Source: Acidiferrum sp963764675
Lineage (GTDB): Bacteria; Acidobacteriota; Terriglobia; Acidiferrales; UBA7541
NCBI GenBank assembly: GCA_963764675.1
Contig: CAVXTQ010000007.1
Span: forward strand, 1-64,000
Direction: 5' to 3'
DNA length: 64,000 nucleotides
A program made the translations under genes and the position numbers. Each line of letters begins with the position of its first letter. The stretch's first letter is position 1. Positions 7,531 to 17,088 of this stretch are shown here, piece by piece. The notes under the pieces were generated by a model. That model was not told where the DNA came from. It made no database searches and was given only the letters and a program-made list of their open reading frames with translations.

Positions 7531-10344
7531 TTATCTTTGGCGGGTGTTCAGTTTCTCGAGTGCGCGCTTCAACTCTTCAAGCTTCTGCCCGGCCTCGCCG
7601 AGCTTGCCTTCCGCCGTCAGGCGCTGGTAGTCGGCAAGGTCTTTGGCAGCTTCCGCGATGAGCGCACTGAGATCTTCTGCGGGCTGGGGCGACGCGGCGG
7701 ACGCCGGGCGTCGTGTCTGCTCCACGGGGACTGCTGCGGCGCTCGTCGATGAGACCGCTCCACCAAAAAGGGCCGCCATCGCCGACTCGAACGTCGGTCC
7801 ATACGCGAGCCGGTCTTGCAACGCGAGCACCACCAGACGCAACTCCGGCATCGGACTCCGGTCGGCCTGCAGGTAAATCGGCTCCGCGTACAACAGCGCA
7901 CGCCCCGATGGAATCACAAGCAGTGCTCCACGTCGGACGTGCGAGCCTTGCTGGTTCCACAGCGACAATTGTCCGGAAAGCTGCGCGTTCTGATCGATTC
8001 GAGCTTCAATTTGCAGTGGTCCGTCGACGAGCTTCGTTTTGGGAAAGTTGTAGACTACCGATGTGCCATATTGTGCGCCGTCACTGCGCCCGGCAATCCA
8101 GCCAATCAGGTTATTCCGGTTGGCTGGCGTGAAGGGTAGAATCTCCACGAACTCCATGCCGGTTTCGCCCGGCAGTTTCATCAGCACGAAATTCGGCTGC
8201 ATCGCCTGTGTCGTTTGCTCGCCCCCCTCGCTCATGCCGACTTCGGTGGCGACCGTCCACAGATCCTCACGGTTGTAAAACGCTTGCGCATCCGTCATGT
8301 GATACAGACCGTAGGCTTCCGCCTGCAGTTTGAGCAACAACTCGGGGTAGCGCACGTGTTTGCGCAGCCCGGACGGCATCATGGCAGCATCCTTGAACAG
8401 ACTCGGAAAGATGCGGCGGTAAGCTGCGATGATCGGATCTTCGGTATCAAACACGTAAAACGTGGTCGTACCATCGTAGGCGTCGATGACCACCTTAACG
8501 CTGTTCCGCATGTAGTTGACGAGATTGCCGTCAAGACGGTAATGAGTCGAGTACGGATAGCTGTCCGAAATCGTGAACGCATCCATGATCCACGACAGCC
8601 GGCCATCGTCGCCGAGCACGATATAGGGGTCCGGATCGTAGGTGAGGAACGGCGCTAATGCCGACGCACGATCGCGCACGTTGCGCCGCATTAGCAGCCG
8701 GCTATCCTTGCTTACGTCATCGCTGAACGGCAGCTTCGCGAGATCACCGCGGTCGAGCGCGATGACGACACGGCGCAAGAAACTGCCGAGGACGATGCCG
8801 CCGTTGCCATCGTAGGACGTCAGGCTGTTGGTCTGGCCTTGGGGGTAGTTGAATTCCTGCTGCCGTGTCTTCACATAGACATCGTTATTTGTCAATTCGC
8901 CAAAATAGATCTCTGGGCGGGTGACGGTTAGACCGCGCACCGTGCTCTGGACCGGCATATTGCTCAGAATCAGCGTGGGAAGCCCTTCCGGCGTGAACCC
9001 GTTTACTGGGTTCATCGTGATGCCGTACCCGTGGGTGTAGATCAGTTTCTCGTTGATCCAGTTGCGGCTGCTCTCCGGAAGTTTTTCGACGTTCAGCTCG
9101 CGCGCTGCGAGCATTACCTCGCGAGTCTGGCCGTCGATTTCATAGCGATCGATGTCGATGTCGGGAAAGTCATAGTAGGTGCGGATTTCCTGAATCTGAC
9201 GTAGCGTGTCCTGGAGCGCGCGCCAGTCCCACAGCCGGATGTTTTGAAGCGTGGCCCGATTGTTTGCCGGGTCGGCCGCCTCGACGGTCGTCTCGGCGGG
9301 AAACTCGCGCTGCGAGACTCCGTTCAATCCGTAAGCCTGCCGGGTCAATTCGATGTTGTGGGCGATGTACGGCTGCTCGCGAACCAACTCATTCGGTTTG
9401 ACGATAAAGCTGCTGACGTACCAGGCGACTACTTGAAGGGAAACGTAACACACCGCGGCCGGAAGGATCGCCGCGACAAGCCAGCGCCCGCGAGGGACCG
9501 ACACGGCGTTGACGATTGCGATCACCGCGCCCAGGACGAGGGCCGCGCACACGACGAGCATCCCTGTCAGCATGATGTGCGCATCGGTGTAGGTCACACC
9601 TCCGAAAATCGTATGATCGTCTAGCAATCGCTCGAACCGGCCGACATACGCACGCATCGCGAGAATCAGCAACAGGAACGCAAAAGCTATCGAGAGTCCG
9701 CGCCAAGGCGATGTGACGTAGCTGCTGCGACGCCCGGTGAGCGCACGGGTTCCGCCCGTGATGAGAATGAAGAAAACAGCGACTACACAGATAGTCACGG
9801 CTAGCGTAAGCAGCCAGCCGGCGACAATCTGCCATGCAGGCAGGGTGAACAGAAAGAAGTTCAGCGGCTTGCCAAAAATCGGATCTACAACCCTAGCAGT
9901 TGTCGGGGTTGCGTACCAAAAGAGCGCGAGCGTCGGCCAGTCCGCCATAACGCCGGCGCCGGTTGCAGCGGCGATGACGAGTGAAACGCCGAGTGCTATG
10001 AGGCGCAGGACGGGCTCAACCGGCAGTCTCACTGCCTGTCCGCCGATGAAAATCGTTTGATTGCTGGGCAAATCGGGGAGATGCGCCCGCTTTAGAGCCA
10101 GGAACGATCCGTACAGAATGAGAAATGTAACCGCTGCAAAGGCCGTGAAGATTTCCGACTGAAGCCTGAGCGTTTTCCAGAACACGTCCCCGTAGCCGAG
10201 CGACCCGAACCACAGCACGTCCACGTAATACGACAACGCGTTCCAACCGCCGAAGACGATGCCGGCAAGGACGGCGAGAATTAGAAGGAGGCGGCGGCGA
10301 CGCCCCGGCGAACGCGGGCACGGCCAATCAATAGACTCGGGCAT
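7531..10344 (-). CDS. UPF0182 family membrane protein
   Basis: 937-residue member of UPF0182 (COG1615), a widespread bacterial membrane family with no proven function. The N-terminal third has about seven membrane helices (LLLILAVLAGIVFGGW, FAAVTFLILYGSFLAL, WLLTLAVTICVVAVFFIL and others) and the family signature FGSLGYGDVFW. The remaining two thirds is a long extracytoplasmic domain with conserved stretches such as RQAYGLNGV, YDFPDIDIDRY and THGYG. The C-terminus is charged and coiled-coil-like (LADYQRLTAEGKLGEAGQKL). Length is typical for the family. The ATG at 10344 is preceded by GGAG. It is convergent with the LVIVD gene and divergent from the GMC operon, so it is probably a single transcription unit. 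Confidence 0.9.
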   Translation of the reverse strand: MPESIDWPCPRSPGRRRRLLLILAVLAGIVFGGWNALSYYVDVLWFGSLGYGDVFWKTLRLQSEIFTAFAAVTFLILYGSFLALKRAHLPDLPSNQTIFIGGQAVRLPVEPVLRLIALGVSLVIAAATGAGVMADWPTLALFWYATPTTARVVDPIFGKPLNFFLFTLPAWQIVAGWLLTLAVTICVVAVFFILITGGTRALTGRRSSYVTSPWRGLSIAFAFLLLILAMRAYVGRFERLLDDHTIFGGVTYTDAHIMLTGMLVVCAALVLGAVIAIVNAVSVPRGRWLVAAILPAAVCYVSLQVVAWYVSSFIVKPNELVREQPYIAHNIELTRQAYGLNGVSQREFPAETTVEAADPANNRATLQNIRLWDWRALQDTLRQIQEIRTYYDFPDIDIDRYEIDGQTREVMLAARELNVEKLPESSRNWINEKLIYTHGYGITMNPVNGFTPEGLPTLILSNMPVQSTVRGLTVTRPEIYFGELTNNDVYVKTRQQEFNYPQGQTNSLTSYDGNGGIVLGSFLRRVVIALDRGDLAKLPFSDDVSKDSRLLMRRNVRDRASALAPFLTYDPDPYIVLGDDGRLSWIMDAFTISDSYPYSTHYRLDGNLVNYMRNSVKVVIDAYDGTTTFYVFDTEDPIIAAYRRIFPSLFKDAAMMPSGLRKHVRYPELLLKLQAEAYGLYHMTDAQAFYNREDLWTVATEVGMSEGGEQTTQAMQPNFVLMKLPGETGMEFVEILPFTPANRNNLIGWIAGRSDGAQYGTSVVYNFPKTKLVDGPLQIEARIDQNAQLSGQLSLWNQQGSHVRRGALLVIPSGRALLYAEPIYLQADRSPMPELRLVVLALQDRLAYGPTFESAMAALFGGAVSSTSAAAVPVEQTRRPASAASPQPAEDLSALIAEAAKDLADYQRLTAEGKLGEAGQKLEELKRALEKLNTRQR

Positions 10345-10763
10345 TGTTCCACTCCGTCTTTCCCAGCATTTCCGTCAGAGCTCCAAGAGAGGGTATTGTA
10401 CAGTGCCTGACGAAGAGTAACTACTTTGCGGTTCCCGAGCGTTGGGTCTATTCATTCATCCGGCTTGATCTTTGTTTCTAGCCATCCAGCTGACCAGCGG
10501 CGCTTCTCGTGATTGTGCCTGGATAAACGGCGTGCTCCGAGGCTATGCCGGCTGGCTGTTCAGAGCTCTTATTGACGAGGCCTTGCTCATTGCCCCCGAT
10601 CGCCCCGACGTTCTGCTGGACAAAGCCAGCGCTCCCATTGTTCAATGCATTCGCACCTGTTCATTTTGGCCAGACCTTGCTGACCGTGCGTTTGCCCTAC
10701 TCGAAGTTCCGCACGCAAAGCGACTTGGTCCCTGTCTGACCCGGGTACAAGGAGATCTTCTCG
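10345..10763. other. Divergent intergenic region
   Basis: 419 bases between two divergent genes, so promoters for both should lie here. A 101-residue open frame at 10472-10777 has no recognisable domain and overlaps the GMC start. I see no repeat, RNA gene or riboswitch. A good ribosome site (AAGGAGATC) precedes the GMC gene. Confidence 0.5.
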
Positions 10764-12537
10764 ATGGCCGAGTCTGAAGTCGATCTAACAAAAACCTATG
10801 ATGCAGTGGTGATCGGATCCGGCGCCGCAGGCGGCATGGCGTCTCACGTCCTCACCACCCACGGAATGAAGGTCTTGCTGCTCGAAGCTGGAAAAAAACT
10901 CCCCATCGAGCAGGAATTGCGCTCCATGGAGTGGCCCTACGACAATCCCTATCGCGGGGAGCTGCCGCCGGACCGCCACTCTATCAACTTCAACGAGTAC
11001 ACCATCCGCAATCCGCCCTATGGTCCGGGATTCGAAAAAGCCAAGCATCTGCACAGTTATATCGGTGACAGCGACTACGTGAAAAACATCGTCGTCGATG
11101 AGCGGGAAAATCCCTTCACCGGCACGAATTACGCCTGGGTTCGCGCGCGGTGCCTCGGCGGAAAAACAAACATCTGGGGACGCCTCGCCCTGCGCCTCTC
11201 CGATTACGACTTCAAGGCCAAGGATCGCGACGGCTTCGGCGAAAATTGGCCGATCAGCTACAGCGACATCGCTCCCTACTACGACAAGGTGGATCTGTAT
11301 CTCGGCATCACCGGCGTGAAAGAAAATCTGCCGCACCTGCCTGACAGCATTTTTCAGCGCCCCACAAAACTCAATTGCGCCGAAGTCACGCTCAAGGACA
11401 GCCTTTCGAAAATGGGCCGCACCCTCACGCAATATCGCGCGGGCGTCACCAGCGACGGCCTCAAGCACAATAAATACCGCAGCCGCTGTTACGGGCGCGG
11501 CGCCTGCGAGCGCAAGGGCGGTTGCGACATTCACGCCGCCTTCGACTCTCCCACCGGCCTAATCTACCCCGCCATGGACACGGGAAATTTGACGCTGCGC
11601 ACCAACGCAGTGGTTCGCGAGATCACCGTTGATCCGAAAACGGGAAAAGCCAGCGGCGCACATTTCATCGATTCGCAGACGATGAAAGATTACAACGTCA
11701 AGGCCAAGGTCGTCGTCGTGGCCGCCTCCACTCTGGAATCCGCACGCCTGCTCTTGCTCTCCAAGTCGCAGCTGTATCCCAACGGATTGGCAAACTCCAG
11801 CGGCCACGTTGGTCACAACTTCTGCGAGCATGTCATGGGACCCGGCATCGCTGGCCGCGCCAAGAATCTCGTCGGCAAGCCGCCCACGCTCGATGACGGC
11901 CGCCCTGGCGGCTTTTACCTCACGCGTTTCCGCAATCTGGCCGAGAAGCATCCCAAATTCATTCGCGGCTACGGATTTGAGGGTGGCAGTGGCTGCACCA
12001 TGTTTCCTCGTGGCAGCGATGTGCACGGCTTCGGTGCTTCCTTCAAAGAAGAAGTTCGCAAGAATCAGGGAGCGTTCATCGGCATGGGCGCGTTCGGCGA
12101 AGTACTGGCGCGCTACGAAAACCATGTCGACCTCGATCCCGCCGTAAAAGATAAATGGGGAGTTCCCGCGCTTGCGTTTCCACTACAAATTCGGCGACAA
12201 CGAGCATCGCATGGCCGAAGACATGAAGGAGACCGCCCAAGAAATGTTCGAAGCCGCGGGTTTCGAGACCCTGCACGTCAGCAGCCGCGTGCTCACGGAA
12301 GGCTGGTCCATCCACGAACTCGGAACCGCGCGCATGGGCAGCGATCCGAAAAATTCCGTCCTCAACCAGTTCCAACAATCGCACGACGTCAAGAACCTCT
12401 TCGTCGTGGACGGCAGCGCGTTCGTCAACGCCAGTTGTCAGAATCCCACTTGGACCATCATGTCCTTGTGCTGGCGCTCCTGCGACTATCTGGCCGACGA
12501 ATTCAAGAAGGGAACATCTGTAAGGAGAGGGCCATGA
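10764..12537 (+). CDS. GMC-family FAD-dependent sugar/alcohol oxidoreductase (one frameshift)
   Basis: Glucose-methanol-choline family flavoprotein of about 590 residues, oxidising an alcohol or sugar hydroxyl. The N-terminal Rossmann motif is VVIGSGAAGG followed by VLLLEAGK. The C-terminal GMC_oxred_C domain has IHELGTARMGSDP (active-site His), NLFVVDGSAFVNA and CQNPTWTIM (second catalytic position Asn). The frame changes once (+1) near 12170, where PAL-RFHYKFGD should continue; one extra T explains it. The protein has no signal of its own. Its stop (TGA 12535-12537) overlaps the ATG of the next gene, a Tat-signal small subunit, as in membrane-bound fructose, gluconate and glucoside-3-dehydrogenases, where the flavoprotein is co-exported with the small subunit. 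The substrate is unknown; with a Gfo/Idh/MocA partner downstream, a glycoside 3-dehydrogenase is a fair guess. Confidence 0.85.
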
Positions 12538-13151
12538 CCATCAAGAACCCCATCGACATCAGACAAGACCGCCGCGAATGGTTGAAAACTTCCGCCGCCG
12601 CACTCGGCGCATCCCTCCTGCCGATGCCCGCAGTGTCCGCGGAGACGCCACAAGCGGCGCCCGCTCCGGCTGCCCCGCAGGAACACACCGGAACAAAATC
12701 CACTGGTCGGTTCTTCACGCCCGCCCAGCACGCTCTCGTCGAGGAGTTGTCCGAAACCATCATCCCGGCGGACAGCCACTCCGGCGGCGCGAAAGCGGCA
12801 AAAGTCGCCGACTGCATCGACCAGATTTTGCGGGACACCCTTGACGACCCGCAGAAGGCTCTTTGGCGCGAAGGGCTGCGCCTGGTCGATCTGATGACGC
12901 GGCACTACAGTGGAAAATCCTTCGTCGACGCCAGTTCGGAGGAGCGCGTTGCGGTCCTCACCGTGCTTTCCGATAACGACCACATGACCGAGCTCCCCGA
13001 AGTCCGTTTTTTCGTCGAGCTAAAGCGCATGACCGTGGACGCCTACTACACTTCGAAGATCGGCATTCACGACGAACTCGAGTACAAAGGCAATCGAATT
13101 TTGCAAGAGTATGCGGGCTGCGACGATCAACCGCTCGCAGCGAAGACCTAA
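12534..13151 (+). CDS. Gluconate 2-dehydrogenase subunit 3 family protein, Tat signal
   Basis: 205-residue small subunit of a periplasmic flavoprotein dehydrogenase. It opens with a twin-arginine signal (DRREWLKTSAAALGASLLP) and an Ala/Pro-rich linker, then the gluconate_2-dh3 domain: FFTPAQHALVEELSETIIPADSHSGG, DCIDQILRDTLD, and the late FFVELKRMTVDAYYTS. In related enzymes this subunit carries the flavoprotein through the Tat system and helps it fold. It overlaps the GMC gene by four bases (ATGA), implying translational coupling and a 1:1 complex. No cytochrome subunit lies next to it, so the electron acceptor must be encoded elsewhere or be soluble. Confidence 0.88.
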   Translation: MTIKNPIDIRQDRREWLKTSAAALGASLLPMPAVSAETPQAAPAPAAPQEHTGTKSTGRFFTPAQHALVEELSETIIPADSHSGGAKAAKVADCIDQILRDTLDDPQKALWREGLRLVDLMTRHYSGKSFVDASSEERVAVLTVLSDNDHMTELPEVRFFVELKRMTVDAYYTSKIGIHDELEYKGNRILQEYAGCDDQPLAAKT

Positions 13152-13165
13152 CGCTGAGGGGCGAG

Positions 13166-14291
13166 ATGGAGCATAAGGGCAGAGTCAAGGTCGGCATCAT
13201 CGGTTCGCAGTTCCAGGCGGATATTCACGCCGCGGCTACTACAAATCATGCCGCACGAAGCGGAAGTCATCGCCGTTGCCTCTCCAACGCCGGGAAACGC
13301 CGCCGAATTTGCAAAGCGCTTCGGCATCCCTCGTGTCTTCACCGATTATCGCGAAATGCTCAAAGAGCCCGATATCGAGATGATCTCGATTTGCGCGCCG
13401 AACAGCCTGCACGCGCAAATGACCAAAGACTCCGCCGCCGCAGGCAAGCACATCGTCTGCGAGAAACCCCTCGCGATGACCATCGAAGAAGGCGAAGAGA
13501 TGATCGCCGTCGCCAAGAAACATGGCGTCCTGCTGATGTATGGCGAAGAGCTTTTCTTTACGCCAAAATATTTGAAAGCCAAGGAAATGGCCGACGCCGG
13601 CGCCTTCGGAAAAGTTCACCTCGTAAAGCAAAGTGAGAAGCACTTTGGTCCGCACAGCGCGTGGTTCTGGGACGTAAATCGCTCCGGCGGCGGCGCGCTC
13701 ATGGATCTCGGCTGCCACGGCATCGCGTTTTGCTATTGGTTTCTCGGGCGCTCCCCGATTAAATCCATTTACTGCCAGTTGGGCACCTACGTTCACGCCG
13801 ACAAAACCAAAGCCGACGACGATTCGCTCTGCATCCTCGAATTTGCCAACGGCGCTGTCGGGCTGGTCGAAAACAGTTGGGCGCGCCGCGGCGGCATGGA
13901 CGATCGCATCGAGGTTTTCGGCGAAGCCGGCGCAACCTATGCAAATCTCCACATGGGCAACGCCTTGCCCACCTTCAGCGAAAACGGCTACGGCTACGCC
14001 GTCGAAAAAGCGCCGACCACGAAGGGCTGGACTTATCCGGTCTTCGAAGAGCTTTGGAACTACGGCACACCGCAAGAGTTGACGCACTTCGCGCGTTGCG
14101 CCCGCGGTAAAGAAACTCCGCAAGCCACCGGCGAAGATGGCTTAGTGGTGATGCACGCCCTGTATGCCGGCTACGCCTCCGCCGGCGAAGGCCGCAAGAT
14201 CACGATGCCGTACCAGCCGCCGCTAGGTGTAAAAAGGCCCATCGATCTCTGGCTAAACGGCCCCACACGCAGCCACACCGCGGCTCGGTGA
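13166..14291 (+). CDS. Gfo/Idh/MocA family oxidoreductase (one frameshift)
   Basis: NAD(P)-dependent sugar oxidoreductase of the Gfo/Idh/MocA type, about 375 residues. The N-terminal Rossmann fold begins VKVGIIGSQFQADIH, continues EAEVIAVASPTPGNAAEFAKRFG, and shows the ISICAPNSLH and CEKPLAMT motifs, the latter with the conserved Lys. The C-terminal substrate domain contains GGGALMDLGCHGI and GLVENSWARRGGMDD. The frame changes once (+1) between 13228 and 13245, shortly after the nucleotide motif, probably from an extra A. The start at 13166 follows GAGG and lies 14 bases after the dehydrogenase small subunit, so it belongs to the same operon. It probably acts on a keto-sugar or sugar derived from the GMC enzyme; the exact substrate cannot be read. 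Confidence 0.85.
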
Positions 14292-14351
14292 GTTTGAGGG
14301 TCTTTTGTTTACTTGAGTTTGTTGTGAGTCGCTTTTCCGAGAGGTGAATGC

Positions 14352-15560
14352 GTGCTCCTGCAGATGAGACTTCGTCTGTCCGTGATGATGTTCTTCGAGT
14401 ATTTCATATGGGGCGCCTGGTACGTCACGCTGGGCACCTGGCTCGGCCAGTCCTTGCATTTCTCTGGCGAGCAGATCGGCCTGGCTGCCGGCACCACCGC
14501 TCTCGGCGCGATGATTGCGCCCTTTCTCGTCGGACTAATGGCCGATGAGCTTTTCGCCAACCAGCGCCTCCTTGCCGCGCTACACGGAATCGGCGGAGTT
14601 TTGCTCTGGGTCGCCTCCACGCAATCGACCTTCGTTTCGATGTACTCCGTTCTGCTGGTCTATGCACTCTGCTATATGCCCACCATGGCCCTCACCAATG
14701 CGATTGCTTTCCGCCAGATGAAAGATCCCAAGCAGGATTTTGGATCGATCCGCGTCTTGGGCACCCTCGGATGGATCGTCGCCGGGCTGCTCATCGGCTA
14801 CATGGCCGTCGAGTCCACCGCGGTTCCCATTCGCCTGGCCGCGGTTTCCTCGATCCTGATGGCCATTTACAGCCTCACCTTGCCACACACACCGCCGCTC
14901 CGCTCCGCGCACGGCTTTAAGCTCAGCAACATCTTTCCTCCCGAGGCCTTCCGTCTCTTCAAGGAACGGAACTTTGCCATCTTCGCTCTCGCTTCCTTCC
15001 TGATCTGCATCCCCCTCCAGTTCTACTACACCTTCACAAACCCGTTCCTAAACGAGATCGGCATGCAGAAAGCCGCGGCAAAAATGTCGATGGGCCAAAT
15101 GTCCGAACTGCTCTTCATGGTCACGCTGCCGTGGTTTTTCCGCCGCCTCGGTGTCAAATACACCTTGGTGCTCGGAATGTTCGCGTGGGTCGTGCGCTAT
15201 CTATGCTTCGGCTTTGGCGATACCAGCAGCCTCGTTTGGCTGCTCTATCTCGGCATTATCCTCCACGGAATTTGCTACGACTTCTTCTTCGTCACCGGCC
15301 AGGTCTACGTCGACCAAAAAGCGCCGCAGGCGTTGCGCGCCGCCGCGCAGGGCCTGATCATCTTCATCACCTACGGCATCGGCATGTTCATCGGCTCATG
15401 GATTTGCGGCCGCGTCGTCGACGCCTATGCGAAGTCCGGACCGGCAGGCGGCGCCCTCCACGACTGGCGCTCGATCTGGATGGTCCCAGCCATCGGCTCC
15501 GCCATCGTCCTCTTCATCTTCCTGGTCGGCTTCAAGAACGAAGAACGCGCGGCAACCTAG
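14352..15560 (+). CDS. MFS transporter, nucleoside:H+ symporter family
   Basis: 402-residue, 12-helix transporter of the Nuc_H_symport (NupG/XapB) family. Typical family sequence opens the protein (RLSVMMFFEYFIWGAWYVTLGTWLGQ) with a conserved FGSIRVLGTLGWIVAG segment between helices 4 and 5. Family members move nucleosides with protons, but in soil bacteria many lie beside sugar oxidoreductases and may move sugars. The start is a GTG at 14352 behind GAGAGGTG; an in-frame ATG at 14364 is possible. It closes the 10.8-15.6 kb operon, 60 bases after the Gfo/Idh gene, which suggests uptake of the substrate or product of the oxidoreductases. Confidence 0.85.
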   Translation: MLLQMRLRLSVMMFFEYFIWGAWYVTLGTWLGQSLHFSGEQIGLAAGTTALGAMIAPFLVGLMADELFANQRLLAALHGIGGVLLWVASTQSTFVSMYSVLLVYALCYMPTMALTNAIAFRQMKDPKQDFGSIRVLGTLGWIVAGLLIGYMAVESTAVPIRLAAVSSILMAIYSLTLPHTPPLRSAHGFKLSNIFPPEAFRLFKERNFAIFALASFLICIPLQFYYTFTNPFLNEIGMQKAAAKMSMGQMSELLFMVTLPWFFRRLGVKYTLVLGMFAWVVRYLCFGFGDTSSLVWLLYLGIILHGICYDFFFVTGQVYVDQKAPQALRAAAQGLIIFITYGIGMFIGSWICGRVVDAYAKSGPAGGALHDWRSIWMVPAIGSAIVLFIFLVGFKNEERAAT

Positions 15561-15698
15561 CCGCGACGATTCGTAGCACAGACACTCCGGTCTATGCCCG
15601 CTACAACGCTGGCAGGACACGTCCGACGTCGGGCCGAGCTACCCGTCCCGAAAAAAAAACGAAGCATGCATTCAGTCGGAAGAGCCCTTGGTTGATCC

Positions 15699-17072
15699 CT
15701 AGCGCGAAGCTTTGTAGAGCGCACACCCGTGCGGCGGCAACGTCACCGAAAACGAATCCGCGGCTCCCAATTCTTTGTGCTCCCAAAGATCGCGTAACTT
15801 GTACTGCGTGGCCGTAAGAGCAAAGTCTTTCCACGCATAGTGAATTGTCTGCTCGCTATCTTTCAGATTGAACACCGCTAGATAACGGTCTTCGCTATTC
15901 TCCGGACGTGCCGACCACACGACGGTAGTCTCCGTCGTAATCACAGGACGGTTCTCGATCGAGTGCTGATCCACAGCGATGACCTCGGCGTTCGTGAGCA
16001 ACGACGTCATCCAAGCATCAGTCGATGTCAAATTTGCTCCGACCATCAGCGGCGATCGAAACATCGACCACAGCGTCAGCAATGTTCGCTGCTCATCGTG
16101 TGTGAGCCGCGTCTGCCGCGCCTTGCCCCAGCCGGGAGCGGGCCCCAGATAGCCCAGCGCCAGCATATCCGCATCCGGCCAATGTCCCGGCTCGACAAGC
16201 GGCGCCCACTTTGCAACGCGCGGAAACTGGTCACCCAATCCTTGCGGATACTCCACATCGCTGTGCCACAAGTCCCAGATATCGTCGGAGATGCGCCACA
16301 ACTCGGCGTACTTCCGCATCTCTTCGGTCTTCTCGATCGGTGCCGCTCCAGGCGAAAGACTCAGCACGATCGGTCGCCCGGTCTTGCGCAGCGCTGTGCT
16401 AAGCATGCGGATGTCGTCGCCTTTGTACGGCCGGCTGCTGATGCAGTCCACCTTGATAAAATCCACGCCCCAGCCCGCATACAATCGCGCGATCGAGTCG
16501 TAGTACGCCTGCGCGCCGGGCTGCGACGCGTTCGTACCATAGTTGTCAAAATTCCACGGGCACAGATCCGAAGTGTCTGCCGCGTCGGTGGCATGAAACG
16601 ACGATCCTTCGATGGGCAGATTCTTTTCCACCGCGCGCTTCGGGATACCGCGCAAAATGTGAATGCCGAATTTCAGGCCGAGCGAATGCACATAGTCCGC
16701 AACGGGCTTGAATCCCGCATCCTTCGCGGCGGAAGGGAATCGACTGGCCGGCGGCACGTACCGCCCATAGCGGTCCAAGCTGTATTCCGAAGTTTTGGAA
16801 TTTCCTTCCGCGACGGGGTTCGTGACAAACCACTCCATGTCCACGACAACGTATCGCCAGCCGAACGACTTCAGGTGTTCCGCAAACCACTTCGCGTTGG
16901 CCTTGAAGTCCGCTTCCGAGATCGTGGTGCCGTAGGAATCCCAACTGTTCCACCCCATCGGCGGAGTAGGCGCCAAAAGCGCACCTTGCGACGCCGCCGG
17001 CATGTGATGTGCAAAAAAACCCGCGATGCCTAGGGCAGCTACCAATCCAAAAACCGACAGCCGGAATTTCAT
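15699..17072 (-). CDS. GH27 alpha-galactosidase / beta-L-arabinopyranosidase, secreted
   Basis: Glycoside hydrolase family 27, about 457 residues with a signal peptide (KFRLSVFGLVAALGIAGFFA). Family motifs: PPMGWNSWDSYG at the barrel start, YVVVDMEWF, GVDFIKVDC with nucleophile Asp near residue 209, and LWRISDDIW with acid/base Asp near 263. A C-terminal all-beta domain follows (VVWSARPENSEDRYLAVFNL). GH27 enzymes remove terminal alpha-galactose; several related bacterial members instead remove beta-L-arabinopyranose. I place the start at ATG 17072, eight bases after a strong GGAGG; a GTG at 17087 would put the ribosome site inside the gene. It is the second gene of an operon, 16 bases after the GH51 gene. 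Confidence 0.88.
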   Translation of the reverse strand: MKFRLSVFGLVAALGIAGFFAHHMPAASQGALLAPTPPMGWNSWDSYGTTISEADFKANAKWFAEHLKSFGWRYVVVDMEWFVTNPVAEGNSKTSEYSLDRYGRYVPPASRFPSAAKDAGFKPVADYVHSLGLKFGIHILRGIPKRAVEKNLPIEGSSFHATDAADTSDLCPWNFDNYGTNASQPGAQAYYDSIARLYAGWGVDFIKVDCISSRPYKGDDIRMLSTALRKTGRPIVLSLSPGAAPIEKTEEMRKYAELWRISDDIWDLWHSDVEYPQGLGDQFPRVAKWAPLVEPGHWPDADMLALGYLGPAPGWGKARQTRLTHDEQRTLLTLWSMFRSPLMVGANLTSTDAWMTSLLTNAEVIAVDQHSIENRPVITTETTVVWSARPENSEDRYLAVFNLKDSEQTIHYAWKDFALTATQYKLRDLWEHKELGAADSFSVTLPPHGCALYKASR

Positions 17073-17088
17073 GTCCTTAACCTCCACG

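Noticed and set aside
10472..10777. 101-residue open frame upstream of the GMC gene
   Set aside because: No domain or signal, no clear ribosome site, and it overlaps the well-supported GMC start.
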